Source of the DNA: a bacterium
GTDB taxonomy: Bacteria; Fibrobacterota; Fibrobacteria; UBA11236
Reading direction: 5' to 3'
NCBI GenBank assembly: GCA_900299345.1
Contig: OMJM01000062.1
Span: 1 to 64,000 of the forward strand
DNA length: 64,000 bases
Notes under the pieces: model-generated
Told to the model about the DNA's origin: nothing
The model's input: the letters and a program-made list of their open reading frames with translations, nothing else
Databases searched by the model: none
Translations under genes and position numbers: made by a program
Shown: piece after piece, positions 25,982 to 35,578 of the stretch
How the letters are laid out: each line of letters opens with the position of its first letter
Numbering within the stretch: the stretch's first letter is position 1

Positions 25982-27550
25982 CTATCCCGGTGTTGCGACC
26001 GGAATTTCTTCGTTGTTTTTCCCGTTGAAAACGCGGAAATCATCGAGATTGGCGTCCTCGTCCTCGATCAACTGGATCCGGGTCTTGTGCGCAATCTCGA
26101 GATACTTGAACGCCGTCGCTCGGTTTTCCGTGAGCAAATCGATCATGCTCGGATTGAGGGCCAGCGAGATTTCCGACGGGCCTTTCTTCGCGCGGAAACG
26201 GCGAAGCCAGCGATCGATGGAAGCCAGCACCGATTCACGCGAGGGAATGTATCCCGCGCCTTTGCAACTGGGGCACTCCAAAGTCTGTTCCTGCACCGCA
26301 TCGGGACGCACGCGCTTCCGGGTGATTTCCATGAGACCGAACTGGGACAACGGCGCAAAGGAAATCGGCGCCTTGTCCTGTCGGATGGCCTTCTTGAATT
26401 CCTTGGTCACGGTTTCCTGGTCGTCCGTGGAATCCATGTCGATGAAATCCACCACGATCAAACCGCCGAGATCGCGCAGGCGCATCTGCTTGGCTACTTC
26501 CCAAGCGGCATCCATGTTGGTTTCAACGATGTTCTTGGCCTGATCCCGGCCTTTGACCTTGCCACCGGTGTTCACGTCGATGGCAGTGAGCGCTTCGGTG
26601 CGATCGATCAGCAAATAGCCGCCGCGTTTCAGCGGCACCTTGCGCAGGAAGGTTTTCTCCAGTTCGTCCTCGATGCCGAAGTGATCGAACAAAGAGACTT
26701 CCCCGGTGTAAAGCTTGATCTTGCCGACCTTGTCCGGCGAAAGGACCTTGAGGTAGTTCACCACGGTGCGACATTCGTCCCGATCGTCGATCCAGACCGC
26801 ATCCACGTCCTCGGAGAAATAGTCGCGCAGCGTGGTCTCGCTGGAATCGCTTTCCTGATGCACAAGACCCGGCGCAGCCACTTGAGAGGCGTGCTGTTTG
26901 CATTGTTCCCACTTGGCCTCGAGAATCTTGATCTGCTTGGCGAATTCAGCTTCGCTCTCGTTGAGGCCGTTGGTGCGGACGATGTACCCGCATTCCGGGG
27001 ACTTGAGCTCCCGAATCATGCGCTTGAGCGCGCGGCGTTGCTGGGGATCACGGGCCTTTTTGCTCACCCCGATGAAGGAGGTACCCGGCATGCACACCAG
27101 GAAGGGTCCGGCAAAGGAAAGATGGCAGGTGAGGCGGGCGCCCTTGGTGCTGATGGGCTCCTTGGTCACCTGCACCAGCACTTCCTGACCGACCTTAAGG
27201 AGTTGATCGATGGGCTTGGACTCGCCGGAGCTTCCTCCGCGCGGATCCTCGTCCTCGTCATCCATGTCCTCGCCGATGGAATCGAGCAAAGACTGGCTTT
27301 CCACGTCCTCAACATGGAGGAACCCGGCTTTTTCCAACCCAAGATCGACGAAGGCGGCCTGCAAACCGGGCAGTACCGCGTTCACGACGCCTTTATAGAT
27401 GTTGCCTACGAGACGAGTCGAATCCGGCCGCTCATAAAACATTTCGCTAAGACGGCCATCCTCGAGAATGGCAATCCGCTTTTCATAGGGCCGTACATTG
27501 ATGAGAATTTCCCGCTTGAAGCGGGGCATTCCGCGATGGGAGTGTCCCAT
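25982..27550 (-). CDS. rng: Ribonuclease G/E family endoribonuclease
   Basis: This 522-residue enzyme processes and degrades RNA. It has an S1 domain near residues 45-120 (RLVGNIYKGVVNAVLPGLQAAFVDLG, in parts), the RNase H-like and 5'-sensor regions, the catalytic aspartate motifs AIDVNTGG and GGLIVVDFIDMD, and the zinc-link cysteines in LECPSCKGAGY. It lacks the long C-terminal scaffold of RNase E, so RNase G is the better name. The ATG at 27550 was kept; an internal ATG (MPRFKRE) at 27529 is possible. A conspicuous long open frame on the opposite strand is a codon-bias shadow. Confidence 0.95.
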   Translation of the reverse strand: MGHSHRGMPRFKREILINVRPYEKRIAILEDGRLSEMFYERPDSTRLVGNIYKGVVNAVLPGLQAAFVDLGLEKAGFLHVEDVESQSLLDSIGEDMDDEDEDPRGGSSGESKPIDQLLKVGQEVLVQVTKEPISTKGARLTCHLSFAGPFLVCMPGTSFIGVSKKARDPQQRRALKRMIRELKSPECGYIVRTNGLNESEAEFAKQIKILEAKWEQCKQHASQVAAPGLVHQESDSSETTLRDYFSEDVDAVWIDDRDECRTVVNYLKVLSPDKVGKIKLYTGEVSLFDHFGIEDELEKTFLRKVPLKRGGYLLIDRTEALTAIDVNTGGKVKGRDQAKNIVETNMDAAWEVAKQMRLRDLGGLIVVDFIDMDSTDDQETVTKEFKKAIRQDKAPISFAPLSQFGLMEITRKRVRPDAVQEQTLECPSCKGAGYIPSRESVLASIDRWLRRFRAKKGPSEISLALNPSMIDLLTENRATAFKYLEIAHKTRIQLIEDEDANLDDFRVFNGKNNEEIPVATPG

Positions 27551-27745
27551 ATGGGTAAACGCCTTTCCATGAAAACAACCTCCCCCGCCGCAATTGGGGT
27601 GGACGGTACGAAGAGGATGTTGAAGAGGTTCAAAAACAAAAACATTGCCGTTTTATTTCCTTGATCCACCCAAACGGGCGAAAACAAAAACTTTACGAAT
27701 GTTGCCAAAGTAAAAATTTCCGGTGTCGCAGCCACACCCTTTGAC

Positions 27746-27761
27746 GATTTTGGCCAAAATC
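27746..27761. repeat. 16-bp perfect palindrome at the sprA stop
   Basis: GATTTTGGCCAAAATC is perfectly self-complementary and overlaps the sprA stop codon. It lacks a loop and a T-run, so a terminator function is doubtful. Confidence 0.4.
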
Positions 27762-30700
27762 AGAACCGCATGGTGAATTCCGCGTGGATTTCCACGGTGT
27801 GGGTATATTCCCGATTCGGCGTGTTGAAGTACTGATCAAAGATGTATTGGGCCCAGAATTTGGCATCGACGTTGTTTGTGAAGTTGTAGTCGGCCTCGGG
27901 TTTGACCATCCCGTTCAAATGATCCTCATCCCGGTGCTTGACCCCGTTCTCCTTAGTTTCCGCATAGGTGTAATTCAGCGCACTGTTCAACTGCAACCGC
28001 AGGCTGTTCTGGAGCTTGATATAATAGCGCCAGAATTGGATGCCCTTCTGCGTCTGCAAATCCCATGACAAGGTCGGCTCCACCCCCAAGGTCGTGCTGC
28101 GACGCGGCGACTCGCGTGTGGTGTCGCGCTGATATGTAGGAACCAGGGGCTGATCATTTCCCAGATACGTGCGCGGCTGTGACTTGCTCAGGCCGGCGTC
28201 TTTGCCATGCCGCTGTTCGTGGGTAAAGGCGCCGTTGAAGGAAATTTCCATGCGCATGTCGTTATTCGCGGTCCCCGAAAGACGCAGGAAGGGTTTCCAG
28301 ATGTGCGACTCCTTGTCCACGTCCGGCGAGGGCGAAAACAGGTCAAATGTGGTTTCACGCCGGTAGTTGTAATTGGTATAGGCGGTGAGCGAGCGCAGCT
28401 TGCGCTTGACATAGGGAATCTTGGATGCGAAATCATTGAACGTGCCCGAAATGGTATAGTCCGGCCAGACGATGGTGGTGTCAGAAGGCTGGAAATAACG
28501 GTACAGGGTATACTGCTTGGAGTATTTGAGGCTGCCGGTCAAATCGAGCTGCAGGATGGGAATGCCGAATCCCGACGAAAGATCGACCGTGCGGTTAACC
28601 ACGTGATTCATCTTGTTCGGAAGCGCGGGATCGGGTTCGGAGAGGTAATCGAAGAACGTCGGCTGCGGTTCGCCGTCAAACAGCGTTCCCAGATTGGAAG
28701 GGTTGTAGATGAATCCCATTTCGTACGCCGTGAGCGTCGCGAGGCTGATGCCCTTGTTGCGCAAATAGGAATACGTGTAGGCCTCGTCGTTGTACTTGTT
28801 GGAAACCGTGTAGGTCAAATCCACGGAGCGCACCCGCCAACTATCAAGCCCCTGCTGCACCTTCTTGAACGGTCCCCCGAAACTGCCCATTAACGTGGAC
28901 GGATTCACACTGCTGCTCAGACGGACATCGTGATCGGCGTTCGCCTTGAAATAGGCCGGCGTGGAAACACCCACGCCGCTTCCGCTTTCCTGACGATTGT
29001 TCCATGTATGCTGATAACCGGAATTGAATCCCGAACCCAGGGTGAGCCATGACAGCGGATTCAGGTTGACATCGGCGTGGAAGCTCTGCGTGCGGTTTCG
29101 CTCACGCGCTAGAATAGCGTAATCTCCGCCGTAATGGGTTGTGTCCACCAAGGTGGAATCGGAAATGGAATTCTTGCGCCAGTAGCGCCCCGAGGTTGTG
29201 CTGCTGCGATCCCACGCAAAGATCAGTTTGTTGGCAAACATGCCGCAGTCGCTGGAAGAACTGAAAAAATTGTCGCCGTCCATGCACTTGCGATCCAGAT
29301 CGAAATCGCGGCCGATGTCGAGACGGTATCCGAAATTGAAAAAGGTGATGGGCTTCCATTCCAGATCCAGGCCGTGAGACAGGTCCACGCTGTACTGCGC
29401 CGGATTCACCAGCGGCGCATCGGTCTCGGTGCGCGGCTTGTTGAAGGTGGCGCTGCGGACAAACGAATAATCAGCCAGCACCAGGTTGATTTTATCCGGC
29501 AGAGGCGTCACTTCCACGCCGGAAACGCCATCGGGCACATACTTCCATTTGTCGGAGAAGCCCAGCGGCTTGTAGGAGGCGTTGGATTTGGGAGACAGGT
29601 TGTACCGGAGCTTGAAACGGTAACTGCGCGTGTTGGCGTCTTGATAGTAATCCGTGTGATCCGTCCGTCCATACTGGTATTCCAGGCTCGGCCGTTCCAG
29701 CAAAGCGCGGGGGAAGAAATTATCGCTGGACATGCTCTTGCTGTAACTGGCCGAAAACGTCTTGGTGATGTTGAGGGTCTGATAAACGCGCGCATACCGG
29801 TTCTCGATGTCGCTGAGACTGTCCTCCGGATCGTGGATGGAGGAAAGTTTTCCGCTCAACAAATCACCGGCCATGTCGGTCAGCCCGGTGCCTCCCAAGG
29901 TCAGGTCCGAAGAGGGTCGGGTAAATGGACGCTGCAGATCGCCGCTGTAGGTCACACTAAGAGGAATGCTCACCCCCCAGGCATCGGGCATGAACTTATT
30001 GGCATACAGCGACAAGTTGGTGTTGTAATCCACCCGCGACGCGGAATTCGCGGGAGTTTTCTTGCTCTCGGTCAAAGTGGTGAAATCACCGCTGCGATAC
30101 TGGAGATTTCCCGAGACATTGATGAAGTCGGCGAAATCCATCTGGATATGGCTGCGCAAGGCCGTGCCCCATGCTTTGTCCACGCCTTCGAGCCTCAAAT
30201 CATTCACCCAAATTTCGCCGCTCTGCCGTTCAGTGGCATTGGAATCCACATAAATCACCAGGCGCATCCAGTCGATGCGCCCCAGATTGGGATCGCCGGT
30301 GACGGAAAGTGTGAGCGAGGAATCGTTGCGTCCTGAATGCAAGACGCTGTGACTGACGAAGCGACCCCCGAAGGCGCGGTACAACGGATCGTTCTTGAGA
30401 TCGGTGAGATCCGACAGGGACACCGTGAAAGAGTTGCGCAACCATAACTGGGTCTGTTCGGGATCGATCAACGCCGAGGAATCCATGTGAATCCGGATCT
30501 CATAGAAGTCCTTGGAATTTCCATCGCCGCGATCCCTGCCGAGCTGCAAGCCGAAACTCACCTGATTCTGGCCAGGACGGTAATTGAGACTGTTCAACGC
30601 CGAATTCGAATCCGCATGTACTGCGAGACTCAAGCGCGCATACTGGGTCAAATCCTTGGGATCGCTGGATAGCAGGCGCGTGGCTTGCACGGCCTCTCCG

Positions 30701-33700
30701 GCGTGCAGATTGTCGTAACGCAACACCAGCGCACGTTCCGGCAGCGGCTCGTTGGTGCGACTGTCCTTTTCGCGCGGTGTGTTGGGGGATTGGAGATAGC
30801 CGGGTTCTTCCTGCTTGTTCACCACGTCGACGCGCAAGTTGTTGCTGTCGCGCGGATCCGGCGGCACGCGGATGAAGGCCGTATCCCCCAAATCTCCACT
30901 GCCAAAACGGTTGGCGTCGATTTCATAATTGGTGTTGCGGTTCCCCTCTTCCCAGGCGTTGCCCACCAGGTTCACGCGCGCCAGCAACACTTCGGTCTTG
31001 GCCACGCGCGGCGGCAGATGTCCCACCCACAAACGCATGAGCTTGGCGTTGGTCAACAGGCTTTTTTCCGTTTCCGTGTTGCTGGGATCGATGATCTTTC
31101 CGCCGCCATAAAGGGGAATCTGATACTTGCGCCATCCGTTGCGCAATTCTTCGCAGTAATAGCGCGCCGTGCACGCGGAGTCCAACGGCATGGGGAAACG
31201 CAGATAGCGGTTCAAAGTGTCCAGCGTGCCGGAACGATCGAGATCTTCGGTGTCGAAAAGCGTTCCTTGTGATCCCTTGTCGTTTCCCTCCGTACCGTTG
31301 ACGCCCGGCGGTTCGTCGGTCGCTCCCGCCGATGGCGCCGTGTAATCGTCCTGTCCCGGATCGCGGTAGTCGGGATTGAAGGGTATGGCATAACACGTGG
31401 GTTTGCATTCCCAACGCACACCGCTTTCCCCCTGCCCATCCGCATATCCGTCCAGACCGGCGTCGCGCCGGTTTACATAGTCGCCGCTGTTGACGTTCAC
31501 CTCGGATTCCAACCGGCCATCCGGCTTGCCGCTATTCAGTCCTGCAACGCTGATATCCTCGGAGACGCGTCCCAAATCCGCGTACAGGATACCGCCCTTC
31601 CCTTGCACCACCACTTCCAGCGTACGCTTGCGGCTCTGGTTGGTGAGTCCCTGAGTCAGCGCGCGCATCACGCCTCCCCAGGAATTTCCTTCGAGGTTGT
31701 CGTTGGGTTGGAAACTGAGCTTAAGCAAGGTCTGTTCGCGGCTGTTGGTGTAGCTGTTTCCTGAGTTTCCGTAAATCTGGTAGTACTGCTGTGTGAGACT
31801 GCTGTGCCAGACAAGCTGGCCCTGATGCCGGTAATCAAGCCCTGGATCGTACAACCCGGCGTCGTTCAAATTTGGCGGCGACGCCTGCGTCCAGTTGTAG
31901 ATCGTCATGGGCATCGAAGTGATGTTTTGGCTGAAGTCGAAATTGTCGACGTAGGCGTTGTCTTTCGTGTTGGGGTTGTAATAGCTGCGCGCCAACTCCA
32001 TTTCAAAATTCACCTTGGAGGCAGCCTCAGTGTGCACCAGCGGGAAAAGATTGGCGAAACGCGTCATCCATTTCGGCTCGCCCGCGAGACGCGTGTTCAG
32101 CGCCATCAACACCTGATTGAAAGGTTCGTGCCCCAGCTCCGGCTGCTTTTCGGTCGTGGTCTGGCTCTTGTACAACACGGTCGCGCCGATCAGACTTTGA
32201 TCCGAAATCTCGTCCAGCTTGTATTCGAAACGCGATCCGAGCAGCACCTTGTCCTGTATCTGGAAGGGAGGATTGCACTCGTAACTGATGTCGAGTTGGG
32301 CGGCCGGGTCACGGGCGCGGGCCGAGAGCAAGGTGATTTGTCCCGTTTCATAGATGACGGAGTAGTCCACATCCTTTTGCAACACGGTGGAGCCGTTGAG
32401 CACCAACTTTTCCGTGCCGGGCTCGATGTCCACGCACTGCTGACCGTTGGCCGACAGGGAGTTTTGATGCACGTCGAAGGTGCTCTGACGCTGCCGGCCC
32501 GTCACGATGAACTTGCTGACGCTGGAGCCGTTCATCACTTCCTCGATGCTTTCCGTGTAGAACTTGACTTCGGGCCGCACACGGCGCATGGGAGCCAGAC
32601 AGTTCGCCGAATCGCCGCCCTTCAGCACATTGGAAAGACAGGGAAGCACCATGTAACCCTGATCGAAGTTGAAGATCAAGGTGTTGTCGATGTCCAGCTT
32701 TCCGGGTTGATCGAATTTTTCAAGACCAAGCTTGCGGATATATCCCGTGTCATTGGGCGCGCGCTCCTGGCCATCGTTGTCGATCATCTTCAGAAGAAAG
32801 CTGGGGCGATCCTGCGCCGCCACACGGGAAATGGCGTACACGTTGCGCCACATCAAACTGTCGAGAATCGGCACATCCTGATGGTTCTGCGAATAGAGCA
32901 GTTCGTACTTCTTGCGCGACGTAGCCGAATCGCGACTCACGAAATCATTTTCCCAGCGCGCCGCCAAAGTGACATAGCGGTTTCCGCTGGGCACGGTCAC
33001 CATGCGCAGGTTTTCATCGTAGGTGAAATCCGTGCCTTCCTTGAGCGGTTTCCACCGGCCGGTCTCGCAAATGTCGGTGCGAACTCCGGAAATATCGTAG
33101 GCACAGGCGGTCCCCGTGTCCCGGATGGTGGGTTCTTCGCCGCTGTAGAGTTGCTGAAAAACAGTCACGGGGCGGCGGTTCCGTCCGCCATCGGCATATT
33201 TGTTGACGCTGCCGATCCAGTTGCTGGCCGTGCCGTAATCGGTGCGATCCGAAAGCTTGAGCCAGAAGTGCTTGTAGAAGTCGATGTTCTTGTCGTCAAC
33301 CGTGAATTGGTTTGCTTCGGTGCCGGCGCCCAGTTTCTGACGGCTTTGCGACCCGCCTTCCTGCGAGGCGATGCCGGTCATCTCCAGATTGCCAAACCGC
33401 AGGCGCATCTTGATTCCGAAGAGGCCCGTGTGGTTGGCGGTATATCCCGTGAGATCGCTCCCTGGAAGACTGAGGGTGGTGTTGCCCGCCTCGATTTCCT
33501 GAACGACATCATCCTCCAGCTCATCGCCCTCGCCGCGGTAACTGATCTTGAGTTGCTGCTTGAGATTGCTGGCGGAAAGTCCCTCTTCACTGTTAATCTC
33601 CACACGGATGAAACGTCCGATGGTTCCCACCACCACGAACGCCGGCTGTTGATCCATGTGCAGATTGGGAAACCAGCCGCTGGTATACGCCACACCCGGC

Positions 33701-34269
33701 CCGCTCTTGCGGCTGCCTTCCATCACCAGTTTGTACGAACCGTTGATGGTGAGCTTGGGCTTGTCGATGCCCACGCGCCGCGCCCAGTCGGGAATACGGA
33801 AAGGAAGATCGAACACGTAGGTCCCGGGTTCCCCACCCGGCGCGGCATCCTCCTTGCCCATGAATTCAAGCTGCCAACGATTGCGCAACAGCATGTTGTA
33901 CATGTCGGAGGAATAACTGTTCAACTCAGAATAGTAAGCCTGCCACAATGCCGACGAGTCTTGCGCCGTATCAGCACCGATGGTCAGGTACTCGACGATC
34001 TCCACTTCACGAGTGTCGAAGTTGACGTTGTGAACGCGATGCAGATACTGGCTGTTGATCTTCAACATTCCATGCCGCGGTTCGACCCCTTCTTCAGGTT
34101 TCAAACCCCGGAAAGGCTCGGCCGCTTCCGGCACTTGGAAGTACTCTGGCACCGCAGAATCGGCGTTGTTAAAAGCCAGACCGGACAGCAATAAAAACAG
34201 GGCGTGAAATACCCTTTCCGCCGCATGGAGCCACAGCCCGCGGAATTCTGTCTGGCGATTATGCCGCAA
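27760..34269 (-). CDS. sprA: SprA-like giant outer-membrane translocon (type IX secretion / gliding family)
   Basis: This 2169-residue protein fits SprA, the 36-strand outer-membrane barrel through which type IX secretion substrates exit. An N-terminal hydrophobic segment (ALFLLLSGLAF, residues about 23-33) acts as signal peptide. Then come the repeated SprA N-terminal-type domains (ARPGRQF-like regions such as KLTINGSYKLVMEG, then FGIKMRLRFGNLEMTGIASQEG), RLVIYVDSNATERQSGEIWVND in the middle, and a C-terminal half full of alternating amphipathic strands ending in HAEFTMRF, a typical barrel terminus. The start is a TTG after AAGGG. It is by far the largest gene here and is slightly smaller than Bacteroidota SprA. 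Confidence 0.85.
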   Translation of the reverse strand: MRHNRQTEFRGLWLHAAERVFHALFLLLSGLAFNNADSAVPEYFQVPEAAEPFRGLKPEEGVEPRHGMLKINSQYLHRVHNVNFDTREVEIVEYLTIGADTAQDSSALWQAYYSELNSYSSDMYNMLLRNRWQLEFMGKEDAAPGGEPGTYVFDLPFRIPDWARRVGIDKPKLTINGSYKLVMEGSRKSGPGVAYTSGWFPNLHMDQQPAFVVVGTIGRFIRVEINSEEGLSASNLKQQLKISYRGEGDELEDDVVQEIEAGNTTLSLPGSDLTGYTANHTGLFGIKMRLRFGNLEMTGIASQEGGSQSRQKLGAGTEANQFTVDDKNIDFYKHFWLKLSDRTDYGTASNWIGSVNKYADGGRNRRPVTVFQQLYSGEEPTIRDTGTACAYDISGVRTDICETGRWKPLKEGTDFTYDENLRMVTVPSGNRYVTLAARWENDFVSRDSATSRKKYELLYSQNHQDVPILDSLMWRNVYAISRVAAQDRPSFLLKMIDNDGQERAPNDTGYIRKLGLEKFDQPGKLDIDNTLIFNFDQGYMVLPCLSNVLKGGDSANCLAPMRRVRPEVKFYTESIEEVMNGSSVSKFIVTGRQRQSTFDVHQNSLSANGQQCVDIEPGTEKLVLNGSTVLQKDVDYSVIYETGQITLLSARARDPAAQLDISYECNPPFQIQDKVLLGSRFEYKLDEISDQSLIGATVLYKSQTTTEKQPELGHEPFNQVLMALNTRLAGEPKWMTRFANLFPLVHTEAASKVNFEMELARSYYNPNTKDNAYVDNFDFSQNITSMPMTIYNWTQASPPNLNDAGLYDPGLDYRHQGQLVWHSSLTQQYYQIYGNSGNSYTNSREQTLLKLSFQPNDNLEGNSWGGVMRALTQGLTNQSRKRTLEVVVQGKGGILYADLGRVSEDISVAGLNSGKPDGRLESEVNVNSGDYVNRRDAGLDGYADGQGESGVRWECKPTCYAIPFNPDYRDPGQDDYTAPSAGATDEPPGVNGTEGNDKGSQGTLFDTEDLDRSGTLDTLNRYLRFPMPLDSACTARYYCEELRNGWRKYQIPLYGGGKIIDPSNTETEKSLLTNAKLMRLWVGHLPPRVAKTEVLLARVNLVGNAWEEGNRNTNYEIDANRFGSGDLGDTAFIRVPPDPRDSNNLRVDVVNKQEEPGYLQSPNTPREKDSRTNEPLPERALVLRYDNLHAGEAVQATRLLSSDPKDLTQYARLSLAVHADSNSALNSLNYRPGQNQVSFGLQLGRDRGDGNSKDFYEIRIHMDSSALIDPEQTQLWLRNSFTVSLSDLTDLKNDPLYRAFGGRFVSHSVLHSGRNDSSLTLSVTGDPNLGRIDWMRLVIYVDSNATERQSGEIWVNDLRLEGVDKAWGTALRSHIQMDFADFINVSGNLQYRSGDFTTLTESKKTPANSASRVDYNTNLSLYANKFMPDAWGVSIPLSVTYSGDLQRPFTRPSSDLTLGGTGLTDMAGDLLSGKLSSIHDPEDSLSDIENRYARVYQTLNITKTFSASYSKSMSSDNFFPRALLERPSLEYQYGRTDHTDYYQDANTRSYRFKLRYNLSPKSNASYKPLGFSDKWKYVPDGVSGVEVTPLPDKINLVLADYSFVRSATFNKPRTETDAPLVNPAQYSVDLSHGLDLEWKPITFFNFGYRLDIGRDFDLDRKCMDGDNFFSSSSDCGMFANKLIFAWDRSSTTSGRYWRKNSISDSTLVDTTHYGGDYAILARERNRTQSFHADVNLNPLSWLTLGSGFNSGYQHTWNNRQESGSGVGVSTPAYFKANADHDVRLSSSVNPSTLMGSFGGPFKKVQQGLDSWRVRSVDLTYTVSNKYNDEAYTYSYLRNKGISLATLTAYEMGFIYNPSNLGTLFDGEPQPTFFDYLSEPDPALPNKMNHVVNRTVDLSSGFGIPILQLDLTGSLKYSKQYTLYRYFQPSDTTIVWPDYTISGTFNDFASKIPYVKRKLRSLTAYTNYNYRRETTFDLFSPSPDVDKESHIWKPFLRLSGTANNDMRMEISFNGAFTHEQRHGKDAGLSKSQPRTYLGNDQPLVPTYQRDTTRESPRRSTTLGVEPTLSWDLQTQKGIQFWRYYIKLQNSLRLQLNSALNYTYAETKENGVKHRDEDHLNGMVKPEADYNFTNNVDAKFWAQYIFDQYFNTPNREYTHTVEIHAEFTMRF

Positions 34270-34401
34270 AATATGCCCTTGTCCAGACGCTATTGCGCTG
34301 TCACTCTCCTGTTTTTGGCGGAATTCCGCTTGTTTAGGCCGGAGTATTATACGAAAAAGCGGAGGGGGTTCCCCTCATTAAATGGCGTAAATTTGCAATC
34401 C

Positions 34402-35544
34402 ATGTCCCATTATCTCGACCATAACGCCACCGCCCCGCTTCTGCCCGAAGCACTTGAGGCCATGACCCTTGCCGCAAAGGAAGGCTGGGCCAATCCGTCC
34501 AGTTTGCATGAACCCGGACGCCGTTCGAAACAATTTATCGAGGATGCACGCGAGAAACTCGCAGCATTGATCCAAGTAGATCCCTCCACGCTCGTGTTCA
34601 CCGGCGGAGGAACAGAAGCCTGCAACTTTGCCTTGTTCGGGGCCGTTCAAGCCTTGCAAACACAACATAAAGGGCGGCATCTCATCATCAGTGCCATTGA
34701 GCACCCCGCCATCAAATCAGGGGCCAAATCGCTTGAAGAACAAGGATGGCAGATCACCTGGATCAAACCCAACAGCGATGGTGTGATTGAAACCGAATCC
34801 GTGGAAAAAGCGTTGCGGCAGGACACCGTGTTGTGTTCCGTCATGGCGGCCAACAACGAAGTGGGAACAGTTCAACCCATCCATGAAATCGGAACGCTGT
34901 TGCGGGAAAAAGGCGTGTTGTTCTTCTGCGATATGACTCAGGCCTTGGGGAAGCTTCCCGTGGATCTTTCCAAAACGCCTGTGGATCTGGCGGCGTTCGT
35001 GGCGCACAAGATCGGCGGCCCCAAAGGCGTGGGCGCCTTGTACATCCGCAAAGGAATCCGGTTGGAATCGCTGTTGCGCGGTGGTGGTCAGGAACGGGGT
35101 TTGCGTGGCGGCACCGAGAATGTGCCCGGCATCGCGGGATACGGCGCGGCGGCGGAGTGGTGGCAACAACACGGTGATGAAGAACGTCGACGCGTCGAAT
35201 CCCTGCGCGATCAATTGCAATCAGAGTTGCAGAAAAAAATTCCCGAGATCAAAATCAACGCCGCGAACGTGTCGCGTCTTCCGAACACCTTGCACGCCAC
35301 CTTTCCCGGTTGCCGCAGCGACGTGCTGGTGATGGCTTTGGATCTTCGTAGTATCTCGGCTTCCGCGGGATCGGCGTGCGCTTCGGGTTCGGTCAAACCG
35401 TCTGAAGTGCTGCTGGCCATGGGACGCTCCAGCGAAGAGGCCATGTCTTCTTCACGCTTTTCGCTGGGTTTCGGGAATACGGCCGAAGAAATTCCCGCGA
35501 TTGTGGAAGCCTTGGCACAAGTCTGCCAACAAGCCAAGGGATAA
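34402..35544 (+). CDS. Cysteine desulfurase (NifS/IscS family)
   Basis: This 380-residue PLP enzyme removes sulfur from cysteine for Fe-S clusters and thio-cofactors. Seen are YLDHNATAPLLPEAL, TGGGTEACNFALFG, SAIEHPAIK, ANNEVGTVQPIHEIG, the PLP lysine in FVAHKIGGPKGVGALYIRKG, and the catalytic cysteine in SAGSACASGSVKPSEVL. The ATG at 34402 was chosen because conserved sequence begins immediately; the longer frame runs into the sprA promoter region. bioB follows 34 nt later; biotin synthase consumes sulfur from its Fe-S cluster, so the pairing makes biological sense. Confidence 0.93.
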   Translation: MSHYLDHNATAPLLPEALEAMTLAAKEGWANPSSLHEPGRRSKQFIEDAREKLAALIQVDPSTLVFTGGGTEACNFALFGAVQALQTQHKGRHLIISAIEHPAIKSGAKSLEEQGWQITWIKPNSDGVIETESVEKALRQDTVLCSVMAANNEVGTVQPIHEIGTLLREKGVLFFCDMTQALGKLPVDLSKTPVDLAAFVAHKIGGPKGVGALYIRKGIRLESLLRGGGQERGLRGGTENVPGIAGYGAAAEWWQQHGDEERRRVESLRDQLQSELQKKIPEIKINAANVSRLPNTLHATFPGCRSDVLVMALDLRSISASAGSACASGSVKPSEVLLAMGRSSEEAMSSSRFSLGFGNTAEEIPAIVEALAQVCQQAKG

Positions 35545-35548
35545 GTTC

Positions 35549-35561
35549 GGCTATATTTTCC
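35549..35561 (+). promoter_or_regulatory. Candidate -10 element of bioB (GGCTATATTTTCC)
   Basis: It is identical over 13 bases to the element before the helicase-associated gene and lies 17 nt before the bioB ATG, with GGAGG between. It suggests bioB has its own promoter. Confidence 0.55.
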
Positions 35562-35578
35562 CGCGTTCGGAGGAACTT

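Noticed and set aside
26087..27664. A 525-codon frame antisense to rng
   Set aside because: The rng protein is well supported by catalytic motifs; the antisense product shows low-complexity repeats of shadow type.
27551..27759. A small gene or RNA between rng and sprA
   Set aside because: Frames here have no support, and no RNA structure is recognised; it likely holds the rng promoter and sprA 3' end.
31804..34194. A 796-codon open frame antisense to sprA
   Set aside because: It lies wholly opposite a confidently identified long gene, has no recognisable domains, and is typical of antisense frames opened by GC-rich codon use.
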